This document shows, one piece after another, positions 52,468-61,590 of a stretch of 64,000 nucleotides of DNA; position 1 is the stretch's first letter, and every line of letters begins with the position of its first letter. This DNA is from Pseudoxanthobacter soli DSM 19599 (GTDB lineage: Bacteria > Pseudomonadota > Alphaproteobacteria > Rhizobiales > Segnochrobactraceae), in NCBI RefSeq assembly GCF_900148505.1, contig NZ_FRXO01000012.1:1-64000 (forward strand), written 5' to 3'. The notes beneath the pieces were generated by a model. The model saw only the letters and a program-made list of their open reading frames with translations. It did no database searches and was not told the DNA's origin. The position numbers and the translations under genes are program-made.

Positions 52468-54549
52468 ATGCGCGCATGCGCGCCGATGCTCGCTCTGGCG
52501 ACCGTCCTGCTCGCCTTCCTGCTGCTCCCGGCCAGCACCGCGTTCGCACAGGGCGGAGTGCTCACCCTCGCGGAGAAGGACTCGGCCGTCAGCGCCGTCG
52601 GATACCTCTCCGCCCTCCAGGACCCCGACGGCACCCTGACCCTCGAGGACGTCGTGGCGCGGCGGGACAGCTTCCGGCCGATCCCGGGTCCGTTCAATGT
52701 CGGCTATTCGCGCAAGGGCGCCTGGTGGCTGCGGATCACGGTCGCGCCGGGTCCGCACGGCGGTGGCGACTGGCTGCTGGAACTCACGGCCCCCTATACC
52801 GACATGATCGACGTCTACGCCCCCGCGCGCGTGGCAGGGCAGGGGAAGGGCACCGGGGCGGACGATCTCGAGGTGGTCCATTCTCGCACCGGCAGCCTGG
52901 TGCCGTTCTCCGAGCGCGGGCTGTTCTCGCACCTCTTCGTGGTGCGCACCGAACTGACCGACCTCAGACAGCAGGACATCTATATCCGGCTCGCCGGCAA
53001 CCGTTCGCTCACGGCCTCGCCGACCTTCTGGCGGCTGTCGCCCTTTCTCGGCAAGCTGACCTTCAACGTGCTGATGGTCGCGTTCATCCTGGGCGCCGGG
53101 ACGATCACGGGGCTTGGCTCGGTGATCTTCGGCCTCTGGCTGCGCTCGAAGCCGTTCGTCTGGTACGGCGTCTATGTCGCCCTCGGCGCGATGGTGGTGC
53201 TCGGCAACAGCGGGTTCCTCACGCTGCTGCTCTATCCGCTGTCGCCGACGGTCGTGCTGCGGCTGCAGAACGTGATCGGATGCCTCACGATCATGACCGC
53301 CGCCTTCATGGTGCGTGCCCTGTTCTGCAGCAGCGGCCGCAATCCGGTGGCCTCGCGGCTGATGATCGCGATCGGCGCGATCGCCGCAATCTGCGCCGTT
53401 ATCGCCGCGTTCGGTTATTACGGCCTGATCGCGCCGTTCCTCAGCCTCAACCTGCTGCTGCTCTGCATCCTGATTCCCTGGGTCGCCGTGCTCAGTCTGT
53501 GGCGGCGCGAGCCGGCGGCGATCTGGTACTCCATCGGCTTCATCGCCTACGGCTTCTGCGGCGGATGGTTCATGCTGATGGTGCTCGGCGTGCTGCCGGC
53601 CAGCACCTTCGGGGAACGCGGCTACCAGATCGTCAGCGTGCTCAACATGGTGACGATGTTCGTCGGCCTCGCCACGTCGCTCAGGGCGGGCGTGCGCGAG
53701 CGCCGCAGTCTCGAACTCCAGCTGCTGCGGGCCTCGCAGCAGAACGAACGCGAACTGGAGGCCGCGGTGGTCCAGCGCACGCTGGCGCTCGAAAGCGAGA
53801 TCGAGGCACGCCGGTCGGCCGAGGCCGCGCTTCGGGTCGCGCTGCGCGAGCAGCGCCACTTCCTGATCATGGTCAGCCACGAGTTCCGCGCGCCGCTCGC
53901 TTCCATCCGCGTGGCCATCGCCGTCATCGAGCGCCGGCTTTCCGAGCTCGACGACGCGGCGCGGCGCGAGGTGAGCAAGATCGTCCGCACCGTCGGCCGG
54001 CTGTCGCACCTGATCGATGCCTTCCTGGCGGAGGAGGTGCTGGAGAAGAGCGCGCTCCAGCCCCGGCTGGCGGCGCTCGACCTCGCCGCGCTCGCCGGCG
54101 AGATCGCGCAGGAACAGACGGCGGTGACCGGGCGCGACATCCAGGTCGAGGCGGCGGCGGTGGCGCCGGTCGAGGCAGATTCCGCGCTGCTGCGCACCGC
54201 GCTCGAAAACCTGATCGGAAACGCGGTGAAGTACACCGACGGCGGGATCACGATCGCGGTCCATCCCGAGGACGACGCGGTCGCGATCGCCGTGAAGGAC
54301 TGCGGCCCGCCGATCCCGGAGGAAGACCGTCCGTTCCTGTTCGAGCGCTATTATAGGGCTTCGAGCGCCGCCGACCGCTCCGGCATCGGCATCGGCCTCA
54401 GCATCGTCCAGAAGATCGCCGCCCTGCATGGCGGTGCCGCGCGACTGGAGAGTGACGGTAGCCGGGGCAACATATTCGTTCTATCAATTCCGACGAACAT
54501 CCAGAGCCACCAAGAGCAGTTCGATTCGGCGCATGCAGCGGAATCGTGA
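52468..54549 (+). CDS. 7TM-DISM sensor histidine kinase
   Basis: 693 residues. Signal peptide (about 1-27, ending AFAQ), then a periplasmic DISMED2-type domain (about 30-190), seven membrane helices (about 200-410) and a coiled coil (ERELEAAVVQRTLALESEIEARR). The HisKA domain has the phosphate-accepting His in MVSHEFRAPLAS, and the ATPase domain has ENLIGNAVKY and GIGIGLSIVQKIAALHGG. ATG 52468 begins the signal peptide and has GGGAG upstream; starts at 52216 or 52354 would put 38-84 residues before it. The stop overlaps the regulator start (GTGA). DISMED2 domains usually bind carbohydrates or small ligands. Confidence 0.88.
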   Translation: MRACAPMLALATVLLAFLLLPASTAFAQGGVLTLAEKDSAVSAVGYLSALQDPDGTLTLEDVVARRDSFRPIPGPFNVGYSRKGAWWLRITVAPGPHGGGDWLLELTAPYTDMIDVYAPARVAGQGKGTGADDLEVVHSRTGSLVPFSERGLFSHLFVVRTELTDLRQQDIYIRLAGNRSLTASPTFWRLSPFLGKLTFNVLMVAFILGAGTITGLGSVIFGLWLRSKPFVWYGVYVALGAMVVLGNSGFLTLLLYPLSPTVVLRLQNVIGCLTIMTAAFMVRALFCSSGRNPVASRLMIAIGAIAAICAVIAAFGYYGLIAPFLSLNLLLLCILIPWVAVLSLWRREPAAIWYSIGFIAYGFCGGWFMLMVLGVLPASTFGERGYQIVSVLNMVTMFVGLATSLRAGVRERRSLELQLLRASQQNERELEAAVVQRTLALESEIEARRSAEAALRVALREQRHFLIMVSHEFRAPLASIRVAIAVIERRLSELDDAARREVSKIVRTVGRLSHLIDAFLAEEVLEKSALQPRLAALDLAALAGEIAQEQTAVTGRDIQVEAAAVAPVEADSALLRTALENLIGNAVKYTDGGITIAVHPEDDAVAIAVKDCGPPIPEEDRPFLFERYYRASSAADRSGIGIGLSIVQKIAALHGGAARLESDGSRGNIFVLSIPTNIQSHQEQFDSAHAAES

Positions 54550-55298
54550 ATTTCAGACATGGATGTTCAGACATGGGTGTACTGACCATGCCAATTCGTG
54601 TCCTTCTGGTCGACGACGATTCCGATTTCCGGGACAGCCTGCAGACCTATCTGACGGATGCCGGTCTCGCCGTCCGTGCGCTCGGAGATACCCTCCAGCT
54701 CGCCCGTGAGATCGAGGACCATCGGCCTGACGTCGTCGTGCTCGACCTGAACCTGCCGGGGCAGGACGGCTTCTCCGCCGCGCTCGCCATGCGCGACAAG
54801 AATGCCCTCGGCATCGTGATGCTGACCGGCCGCACCAAACGGGAAGACCGCGTTCTCGGCCTGTCCATCGGCGTCGACCACTATCTGACGAAGCCGATCG
54901 ATCCGGCGGAACTGGAACTCGTGCTGCGCAATCTTCACCGGCGGTTGAAGCCGGCCGCGCCAGCGGCGGCAACGGACGGCGCGGAGACCGGCCGCTGGGT
55001 GTTCAACGCCCGGCAATGGCTGCTGACGAGCCCGGCCGGGATCGAGATCAAGCTGTCGAGCACGGAATATCAGTTGCTGGAGCGCCTCGTCGCCCGGCAG
55101 GGCAAGCCGGTGCCGCGCGCGGATCTCATCGCGGATGCGGACCGGCACAATTCCGAACAGATCGGCCGCGGCCTCGACCTGATCGTGTTCCGCCTGCGCC
55201 GGAAGGTGGAGAAGGAAAGCGGATCCGCGCTGCCGGTGCGATCGGTGCGCGGGGTCGGGTACGTCTTCGCCGACAAGGTGGATCTCGTCGCCGACTGA
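54546..55298 (+). CDS. OmpR-type response regulator
   Basis: 250 residues from GTG 54546, which overlaps the kinase stop (GTGA). ATG 54588 (MPIRVLLVDDD) is an equally good start 14 residues in. Receiver domain: acidic residues in LLVDDDSDF, phosphate acceptor in VVVLDLNLPG, Thr in MLTGRT and Lys in YLTKPID. The C-terminal winged helix has LSSTEYQLLERLVARQGKPV and RSVRGVGYVFAD. Partner of the upstream 7TM-DISM kinase. Confidence 0.92.
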   Translation: MNFRHGCSDMGVLTMPIRVLLVDDDSDFRDSLQTYLTDAGLAVRALGDTLQLAREIEDHRPDVVVLDLNLPGQDGFSAALAMRDKNALGIVMLTGRTKREDRVLGLSIGVDHYLTKPIDPAELELVLRNLHRRLKPAAPAAATDGAETGRWVFNARQWLLTSPAGIEIKLSSTEYQLLERLVARQGKPVPRADLIADADRHNSEQIGRGLDLIVFRLRRKVEKESGSALPVRSVRGVGYVFADKVDLVAD

Positions 55299-55327
55299 CG
55301 GCGCCGCCGGATCCTGCCGTCCGCCCC

Positions 55328-55363
55328 AGGCGTCTCCCCAAGCGTCTCCCCAGGCGTCTGGGC
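55328..55363. repeat. Three 12-bp direct repeats in a convergent gap
   Basis: AGGCGTCTCCCC, AAGCGTCTCCCC and AGGCGTCTGGGC follow one another between the regulator and the LysR gene. A seven-pair hairpin (GCGGGGC/GCCCCGC, 55370-55392) follows and may terminate one or both genes. Likely simple slippage. Confidence 0.6.
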
Positions 55364-55419
55364 GCCGGTGCGGGGCGGGCCTCCGGCCCCGCTTCGATCA
55401 CCCGCCGAGCCTTCCTCGC

Positions 55420-56352
55420 TCAGACAGGCGCGTCCGGCGGCACGGCGCCGTGGCCGCCTTCCACGGCGGCGCGCAGCCTCGGCACCATGAAGTCCAGGAA
55501 CAGGCGGATGCGCTGGGGCACGTGAGCGCCGCCGAGATGCAGGGCGTGAATGTCCTCGGTGTCGCGGCCGCGATCGGCGAGGATCTCCACCAGACGGCCG
55601 TTCGCGATGTCCTGCGCAACGTGGAAATCCGCCAGCCGCGCGATTCCCGCCCCCGCGAGGGCGAGGCGGCGGACCGTTTCGCCGTTGTTGGCGAGCAGCG
55701 TGCCGTGCGCCATCCGGTCGGCGATGCGCCCGCCCTGGCTGACCGGCCAGACCGGCGCGGCGCGGCGGAAATTGAAGCTCAGGCAGTTGTGCCGGACGAG
55801 ATCGTCGAGATTGGCCGGCGTGCCGTGCCGCGCAAGATAGTCCGGAGCGGCGACGATCTTGCGGCAGGCGGTGCCGATCTTGCGGGCGGTCAGGGTGGAA
55901 TCGGTCAGGGCGCCGATGCGGAACGCCACGTCCGTGCGGTCGAGATAAAGGTCGGCGATCTCGTCGGACAAAGAGAGATCCACGACGATGCCAGGATAGT
56001 CGCGCCAGAACGCCGGCAGCAGCGGCTCGATCAGCCGGCCGCCGAACGCGACCGAGGCGTTGACGCGCACGGTGCCGCTGGCGGCATGAGCGTCGCGGGC
56101 GAGCAGCCCCTCGATCTCGTCGAGCTGGACGAGGAACTGGCTGCTGCGTTCGTAATAGAGCCGCCCGGCCTCGGTGAGCGAAAGCCGGCGGGTGGAGCGG
56201 TCGATCAGCCGCGTGCCGAGGCGCTGCTCGATGCGCGCGACGAGCTTGCTGACGGTCGACGGCGTCATGTGGAGCTGGCGCGCCGCATCGGAGAAGCTGC
56301 CGGCCTCCACGACCCGCACGAAGACGCTCATCTCGCCGGCCCTGTTGTCCAT
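55420..56352 (-). CDS. LysR-family transcriptional regulator
   Basis: 310 residues. Helix-turn-helix near the N terminus: VFVRVVEAGSFSDAARQLHM followed by TPSTVSKLVARIEQRLG. The effector domain starts at about residue 90 (GTVRVNASVAFGGRLIEPLLP). It belongs to the large CrgA/DmlR-like subgroup. Divergent from the MFS exporter gene with about 210 bases between, so it probably controls that transporter. Confidence 0.9.
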   Translation of the reverse strand: MDNRAGEMSVFVRVVEAGSFSDAARQLHMTPSTVSKLVARIEQRLGTRLIDRSTRRLSLTEAGRLYYERSSQFLVQLDEIEGLLARDAHAASGTVRVNASVAFGGRLIEPLLPAFWRDYPGIVVDLSLSDEIADLYLDRTDVAFRIGALTDSTLTARKIGTACRKIVAAPDYLARHGTPANLDDLVRHNCLSFNFRRAAPVWPVSQGGRIADRMAHGTLLANNGETVRRLALAGAGIARLADFHVAQDIANGRLVEILADRGRDTEDIHALHLGGAHVPQRIRLFLDFMVPRLRAAVEGGHGAVPPDAPV

Positions 56353-56560
56353 GTGCCGTCCCCCGTCGTGCCGTGCAATCCGTCCACCGATATAGCCTGG
56401 TGGACACGACTCGGTGAATTGGCTTCACAGATCCTTGGAGCCTTCGCCCGCTTATCCGGCGCGCCGGCGGCGGCCATATTGCAGCGCATCAACCCCATCT
56501 TCCCCGCGCTTTCCGCTTTCGCGTCCGACGACGCGGCGGAAGAACAGGATGTGCTGCGCC

Positions 56561-57742
56561 ATGCCTATCGCCCTTCTCGCGCTCACGATCGCCGCCTATG
56601 CGATCGGAACCACGGAGTTCGTCATCGTCGGGCTGCTGCCGACGGTGGCGACGGACCTCGGGATCACCCTGCCGCTTGCCGGCCTCATCGTCAGCGTCTA
56701 CGCCCTCGGCGTGACCTTCGGGGCGCCGGTGCTGACGGCGCTCACCGGCCGGATCGCCCGAAAGCCGCTGCTGCTCGGCCTGATGGCGCTGTTCGTGGCC
56801 GGCAACACCCTCGCCGCGCTGAGCGCGAGCTATGAGACGCTGCTGGTCGCGCGGGTGCTGTCGGCGTTCGCCCACGGCGTGTTCTTCGCCGTCGGCTCCA
56901 CCATCGCCGCCGACCTCGTGCCGGAAAACCGGCGCGCTTCGGCGATCGCGATGATGTTCATGGGCCTGACGGTGGCGATCGTCACCGGCGTGCCGCTCGG
57001 AACCTGGATCGGCCAGACCTTCGGCTGGCGGGCGACGTTCTGGGTGGTGGCCGGGCTCGGCACGGTGGCGTTCGCGGCCATCGCCGTGCTGCTGCCCTCG
57101 ACGCTGAAGAACGCCCAGCCGGCGAGCCTGCTCGACCAGGCCCGCGTGCTCGGCAGCGGACGGCTGCTGCTGGTGTTCGCGATGACCGCGCTCGGCTATG
57201 GCGGCACGTTCGTCGCCTTCACCTTCCTCGCGCCGATCCTGCAGGAGATCACCGGCTTCTCCCAGGGCAGCGTCAGCCTGATCCTCGTGCTCTACGGCAT
57301 CGCCATCGCCATCGGCAACATCGCCGGCGGCAGGATCGCCAACCACGATCCGGTGAAGGCGCTGATCGGGCTGTTCGCGGTGCAGGCGGCGGTGCTGGTG
57401 GCGTTCTCGTTCACCGCCGTCTCGCCCGTGCTGACGCTGGCGACGCTCGCCGCGCTCGGCTTCCTGTCGTTCGCCAACGTGCCCGGCCTGCAGCTCTATG
57501 TGGTGCAACTCGCCAAGGTGCACCGGCCCGGCGCCGTCGATGTCGCTTCCGCCCTCAACATCGCCGCGTTCAATCTCGGCATCGCCGCAGGGGCGTGGAT
57601 CGGCGGGCTGGTGGTGGCCTCGCCGCTGAGGCTCGGAGCGACGCCCTGGGTGGGGGCGATTCTGGTCGCCGGGGCGCTGGTGCTGACGCTGTGGAGCGGC
57701 GCGCTGGACCGCAGGACCCGGGCGCTGGCGCCGGCGGTCTGA
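56561..57742 (+). CDS. MFS transporter (AraJ/YdhP-like drug:H+ antiporter family)
   Basis: 393 residues with 12 membrane helices. The start MPIALLALTIAAYAIGTTEF and the loop YALGVTFGAPVLTALTGRIARKPLLL are characteristic of the AraJ/YdhP group of sugar-efflux and drug exporters. Antiporter motif C-like residues lie in VTGVPLGTWIGQTFGWRAT. ATG 56561 matches the family start; ATG 56549 adds four residues. The divergent LysR gene is its probable regulator. The first structured element downstream is the repeat at 57783. Confidence 0.88.
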   Translation: MPIALLALTIAAYAIGTTEFVIVGLLPTVATDLGITLPLAGLIVSVYALGVTFGAPVLTALTGRIARKPLLLGLMALFVAGNTLAALSASYETLLVARVLSAFAHGVFFAVGSTIAADLVPENRRASAIAMMFMGLTVAIVTGVPLGTWIGQTFGWRATFWVVAGLGTVAFAAIAVLLPSTLKNAQPASLLDQARVLGSGRLLLVFAMTALGYGGTFVAFTFLAPILQEITGFSQGSVSLILVLYGIAIAIGNIAGGRIANHDPVKALIGLFAVQAAVLVAFSFTAVSPVLTLATLAALGFLSFANVPGLQLYVVQLAKVHRPGAVDVASALNIAAFNLGIAAGAWIGGLVVASPLRLGATPWVGAILVAGALVLTLWSGALDRRTRALAPAV

Positions 57743-58356
57743 CGGCCGGATATGCTCAATCCCTTGAATCTGGCGCGAATTCTTGTCGATCTGACGATTC
57801 CGTCAGATCGGAAAGCGCTCTAGGGGCCAGATGGGCTCGCCGGCGGGACCATGCGGGACCGCGAGGCCCTCCGGCGGCCGGATGCCGCAGGTCGCACGAT
57901 TAGCCAGTACGCCGTGGAATAAAGGCAGTCTTTCCGGCCGGGAAAGGCTGCCGATTCATGTAACCGCTGCCTTCGATTCCAATCTTTCATATTCTTTCAA
58001 ATAATCTTACAAAAATTTCATTGTGCGTTGTTCGGGCGTGCGGGTATAGGCTTCCTCTCGGCCGGGGTCCCGGACCGCTCATTGTTTTGCGGGTCGAGCG
58101 GTGCGGGCCCCCGCCGGATGTGTCGCATCGAGTGCGCCGTGCGATCTGGCCGCTGTCGTGCTCCGGTGCGTGCAGGGCCGCTGGGGGGCTTTTCCGGGCC
58201 GAACGTGGAGATGCGGCGGGTATGCGCGGGCGGTGTTCGCGTTTCCCATCAAATCCTGCCCTTGCGCTGGCGCCGCGAGCCTGTGAAATGGGCATCGGCT
58301 TCGCGTTCTCGTTGCCGTTGGAAACGCCCGTCCTTTCGATCTTGAAGGTCTTTCAG
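57743..58356. other. 614-base gap between the MFS gene and ialB, no gene
   Basis: Holds the structured repeat copy 2 (57783-57820) and an AT-rich stretch around 57975-58025 that may include the ialB promoter. An open frame runs from 58021 into ialB but its translated upstream part resembles no protein. Nothing else was recognised. Confidence 0.5.
57783..57820 (+). repeat. Structured repeat, copy 2 (TTGTC, stem-loop, GGAAAGCGCTC)
   Basis: TTGTC, then a perfect nine-pair stem GATCTGACG/CGTCAGATC with loop ATTC, then GGAAAGCGCTC. Flanks are identical to copy 1 (41594-41631) while the stem differs at several bases on both arms in a way that keeps pairing. It lies 40 bases after the MFS stop codon. 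Confidence 0.7.
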
Positions 58357-58980
58357 ATGATTCCGGCCAATCGATTCCGTCTCCGTCATCGCCTGCTGTC
58401 CGCCGCGCTTGCATTCGGTGTCGTCGCCGGAGCAGTCGGCACGGACGCCGCGCTCGCTCAGGCCGCGCAGAAGGGCGATGCCAAGAAGACCGAGGCGGCG
58501 AAGCCCGTCGCGGTCGATCCGAACACCCCGCAGGCCACCACCGCCACCTACGGCGACTGGATGGTGCGCTGCTCGGCCGTTCCCGGCCAGTCGGGCACCG
58601 CCAAGGTGTGCGAGGCTGCGCTCGGCCTGCAGGCCAAGGGACAGGAAGGCCTCATCGCCCAGGTGGTGATCGGCCGCGTCGCCAAGGACCAGCCGGCGCG
58701 CCTGATCGTGCAACTGCCGAACGGCGTTTTCCTGCCGGCCGGCGCGACGCTCTATCTGGACGACAAGGCGACGACGGGAATCGACACCGTGTTCGCCACC
58801 TGCACCCAGGGCTGCTTCGCCGATACCGAGCTGAAGACCGACCAGCTTGCCGCCCTCAAGGCCGCCAAGGGCCCGGGCCGGCTCGAGTTCGTCGACGGCA
58901 ACAGCCAGCGCCTGGCGCTGCCGATCTCGTTCAACGGCCTGAACGTGGCGACCGACGCCGCGCTCAACCCGAAAGGCTGA
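58357..58980 (+). CDS. ialB: IalB (invasion-associated locus B) family protein
   Basis: Secreted or periplasmic protein of 207 residues. A Sec signal peptide covers about residues 1-35 (ending ALAQ). The IalB domain begins at TATYGDWMVRCSAVPGQSG and shows the paired cysteines of the family (CSAVPG with VCEAA, CTQGC). Named from Bartonella, where it aids red-cell invasion; in free-living relatives the role is unknown. ATG 58357 has a GAAGG site. Followed by a clear terminator at 59058. Confidence 0.9.
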   Translation: MIPANRFRLRHRLLSAALAFGVVAGAVGTDAALAQAAQKGDAKKTEAAKPVAVDPNTPQATTATYGDWMVRCSAVPGQSGTAKVCEAALGLQAKGQEGLIAQVVIGRVAKDQPARLIVQLPNGVFLPAGATLYLDDKATTGIDTVFATCTQGCFADTELKTDQLAALKAAKGPGRLEFVDGNSQRLALPISFNGLNVATDAALNPKG

Positions 58981-59057
58981 GGCCCGCCGAAGGGCTGAGG
59001 CCGGGCCGCGGCGCCCTCGCGGGCGCCGTTCGCGCGCAATCATCCGCGATGATTTAG

Positions 59058-59090
59058 GAGCCTTCCCGGCGACCCCGGGAGGGCTCTTTT
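59058..59090 (+). terminator. Rho-independent terminator after ialB
   Basis: GAGCCTTCCCGG (59058-59069) pairs with CCGGGAGGGCTC (59075-59086), 12 pairs with one G-T, followed by TTTT. It ends ialB transcription before the convergent regulator gene. Confidence 0.88.
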
Positions 59091-59139
59091 CGTTCGGGAG
59101 CCGGCGCGGGGCGGCGCGGACGCCTTCCAGGCGGGCGCG

Positions 59140-60114
59140 TCAGTTCGGCCGGGAGAGGCCGAGGCGGGCGATCTTGCGGTGCATGGTGGCCCGGCTGATG
59201 CCGAGGAGCCGTGCCGCGGCCGAGACGTTGCCGTCGGTGCGCGACAAGGCCCTCTGCACCGCGCCGCGCTCGGCGCCCGTCAGGCTTTCGCAGGGCACTT
59301 CCTCCTCGCCCAGCAGCAGGTCGTCGGCGGGGAAGGGATGGGCGAGGCGCTCGTCGGTCAGGCCGTAGGCGATCCGGGCGGCGCGGTTCGCGCCGATCAC
59401 GAGATCCTCCCGGTCGACCGCGATCATGCCGCCGGCGCCGCGGCCGACATCCGGGCACAGCAGCACGCGGGCGTGGCGGTACATCTCGCGGAAATGGCGG
59501 GCCTCGATCTTCTGCGCGGCGTCGCAGGCGGCGGCGGCGACCACCTTCAGCACGGGCATCGTGAGATCGGCGCGGCAGGTCGAGACGTCGAGCGCGGCGA
59601 TGATCGCGCCCTTCTCGTCCCAGATCGGCGCCACCGTGCAGCTGAGGCCGATATTGCGGGTGAGGAAGTGCTGGTCGCGATGGATTGTCAGCGCCCGGCC
59701 CTCGGCGAGGCAGGTGCCGACGCCGTTGGTGCCCTCGCTCGCCTCGCTCCACACCATGCCGGTCCAGAGGCCCGAGGCGCGGAAATCGGCATCGTCGCCC
59801 GGCACCCCGCGCCGGTCGAGCGGAACGCCGTCGCGGTCGGTTAGAAGCACGCAGCAGCCCGCCTCGCCGACCGACTGGAACAGCCGGTCGAGGGTGTTCT
59901 GCGCGAGCCTGACCAGCGGCTCGACCCGCTCGAGCGCCACGCGGAATTCGGCGTGGCTCAGCTGATGCGGCGGCTGGTCCTGTTCGGGGTCGAGGCCGTA
60001 TTTCGTCAGCGACCGCGACCAGGACGCGGCAACGGCCGATTTCGCCGCGGACGCCGGATTGCGCAGCGTCGAATAGACCTGCTCGGCGTGGCGCGCGTCG
60101 TGTGTTCCCACCAT
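59140..60114 (-). CDS. GAF-domain regulator with Fis-type helix-turn-helix (AcoR-like, no AAA+ domain)
   Basis: 324 residues. The N-terminal region (about 20-60) has the AcoR-like segment VAASWSRSLTKYGLDP. A GAF domain follows (about 75-215), including SEASEGTNGVGTCLAEGRAL and LSCTVAPIWDEKG. The C terminus is a Fis-type HTH (RALSRTDGNVSAAARLLGIS, then ATMHRKI). The sigma-54 ATPase domain of full AcoR is absent, so it should work as a sigma-70-type regulator. ATG 60114 has a GGCGGG site. Target unknown; it diverges from the thiXY unit. Confidence 0.85.
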   Translation of the reverse strand: MVGTHDARHAEQVYSTLRNPASAAKSAVAASWSRSLTKYGLDPEQDQPPHQLSHAEFRVALERVEPLVRLAQNTLDRLFQSVGEAGCCVLLTDRDGVPLDRRGVPGDDADFRASGLWTGMVWSEASEGTNGVGTCLAEGRALTIHRDQHFLTRNIGLSCTVAPIWDEKGAIIAALDVSTCRADLTMPVLKVVAAAACDAAQKIEARHFREMYRHARVLLCPDVGRGAGGMIAVDREDLVIGANRAARIAYGLTDERLAHPFPADDLLLGEEEVPCESLTGAERGAVQRALSRTDGNVSAAARLLGISRATMHRKIARLGLSRPN

Positions 60115-60447
60115 GTTCACCCGCCTTTTTGTTGTTCGGTCGCGGTGCGCCGCCCAGGGGGCGAACGCAGGTTCGATGTCGCGGCCGTCATGCGGTCCGC
60201 CATCATCCGGCGGGTTTGTGGCGGAAGTCAATGCGGGCGGCGCTCAACTTTCGTTTGAGCGCACGATCCACGCGCGTGCAGGGGCGTGCCGGGCGCCGGG
60301 ATGCAAGGCTGACGCCACGTTGTGGAGCGAGACTGGGCCAATGGCAGGCGAGACAGGCTCCCGATCGGCGGCCGCGGACGGCGGTCCACGGCGAAACGGC
60401 CCCCGGCGCATTGACGCCCGGCATCGGCGCGATATTGTGGTCGGTAA

Positions 60448-60531
60448 TCCGAGGGGCGCGCCGGGCGGCGCTGAGACGGCGGTGAGCCGAACCCTTGAAC
60501 CTGATCCGGGTCATGCCGGCGTAGGGACGGA
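60448..60531 (+). promoter_or_regulatory. TPP riboswitch of the thiXY operon
   Basis: Second THI element: GCTGAGACGGCGG in one arm, then ACCCTTGAACCTGATCCGGG, TCATGCCGGC and GTAGGGACGG in the other. TCCG (60448-60451) can pair with CGGA (60528-60531) as the outer helix. It is about 120 bases upstream of thiX. The 60115-60447 stretch before it has no gene. Confidence 0.95.
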
Positions 60532-60650
60532 GCGAGGCCATAGGCCTTCCCCCACGTTTTCCTGTCGTCGCCAAGACCGCGCTGGTCGCAGTCGCCATGG
60601 AACTCCCCATGGACTGCGCGGGGAGAACGGGCTTGGACGAGGCCTTGCCG

Positions 60651-61451
60651 ATGGAAGACACCGCGCCGCGGCGCAGGCGCGTGCGGCGCCCGCTTGGCGC
60701 CACGATGGCGGTGGTGCGCGATGTCTGCGGCGGGCTCGCGGCCGTGGTCGCGATCTGGCAGGCCGCGATCTGGCTGTTCCAGCCGCCGGGCTACATGCTG
60801 CCGGCGCCGGCCGACGTGATCGCGGTGCTGGTCGAGCGGCACGACATGCTCCTGCGCAATGCCGCGGTCACGCTTGCCGAAGCGCTGCTCGGGCTCCTGT
60901 TCGGGACGCTGGCGGGGGCGGCGGCGGCGATCGGCATGGCGGCCTCGCCCATCGCGAACCGGCTCGCGTGGCCGCTGCTCCTGGTGCTGCAGGCGATCCC
61001 GGTGTTCGCCATCGCGCCGCTTCTGGTGGTGTGGTTCGGGTTCGGGCTGGCGTCGAAAGTGGTGATGACCTCGCTCGTCATCTTCTTCCCCGTGACCTCC
61101 GCCTTCGCCGACGGCATCCGCCGCACCGATCCGTTCCTGCTCGACGCCTGCGCGCTGACGGCGGCGACGCGGTGGCAGACGCTGATGGCGGTGCGGGTGC
61201 CGATGGCGCTGCCGGGATTCATCTCCGGCCTCAGGGTCGCCGCGCCGCTGGCGCCGCTCGCCGCGGTGGTGGGCGAGTGGGTCGGGGCGGCGAGCGGGCT
61301 CGGCTTCCTGATGATCCAGGCCAATGCCCGCATGCAGACGGGCGACGTGTTCGCCGCCCTGTTCATTCTCGCCGTTCTCACGCTGGCGCTGCGCGCCTGC
61401 GTGGATGCGGCGACCGCCCGTCTCGTGCCCTGGCAGCGTGAAGCGCCATGA
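60651..61451 (+). CDS. thiX: ABC importer permease for a thiamine pyrimidine precursor (ThiX-like)
   Basis: 266 residues with about six membrane helices. The permease coupling region reads DACALTAATRWQTLMAVRVPMALPGF at about residues 165-190. Together with the TPP riboswitch and the ThiY-like gene downstream it matches ThiX, which imports formylaminopyrimidine or hydroxymethylpyrimidine precursors. ATG 60651 has GACGAGG upstream; ATG 60597 is possible but lacks a ribosome site. The expected ATPase gene thiZ is not in the window. Confidence 0.85.
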   Translation: MEDTAPRRRRVRRPLGATMAVVRDVCGGLAAVVAIWQAAIWLFQPPGYMLPAPADVIAVLVERHDMLLRNAAVTLAEALLGLLFGTLAGAAAAIGMAASPIANRLAWPLLLVLQAIPVFAIAPLLVVWFGFGLASKVVMTSLVIFFPVTSAFADGIRRTDPFLLDACALTAATRWQTLMAVRVPMALPGFISGLRVAAPLAPLAAVVGEWVGAASGLGFLMIQANARMQTGDVFAALFILAVLTLALRACVDAATARLVPWQREAP

Positions 61452-61590
61452 GCGGGCGGCAGGACGATCCCGCGGACGGCCCGCGGATCGCCGGGCATCC
61501 CCTCCGCCCCGGCCGTGGCGCCACGCCGCGCCCGGGCGGGCGGCGAGTCCACCGGTTATAGCGTCGAGTTGAGAAGGAGAAGCACCCTTG

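Noticed and set aside
52201-54429. A 742-codon open frame opposite the 7TM-DISM kinase
   Set aside because: Charged, low-complexity translation typical of an antisense frame in GC-rich coding DNA.
55328-55363. Three 12-mers as iterons or regulator sites
   Set aside because: They lie after the stop codon of the response regulator in a convergent gap; simple slippage is more likely.
58021-58356. 112-residue N-terminal extension of IalB
   Set aside because: It would bury the signal peptide and resembles no protein; ATG 58357 fits the family.
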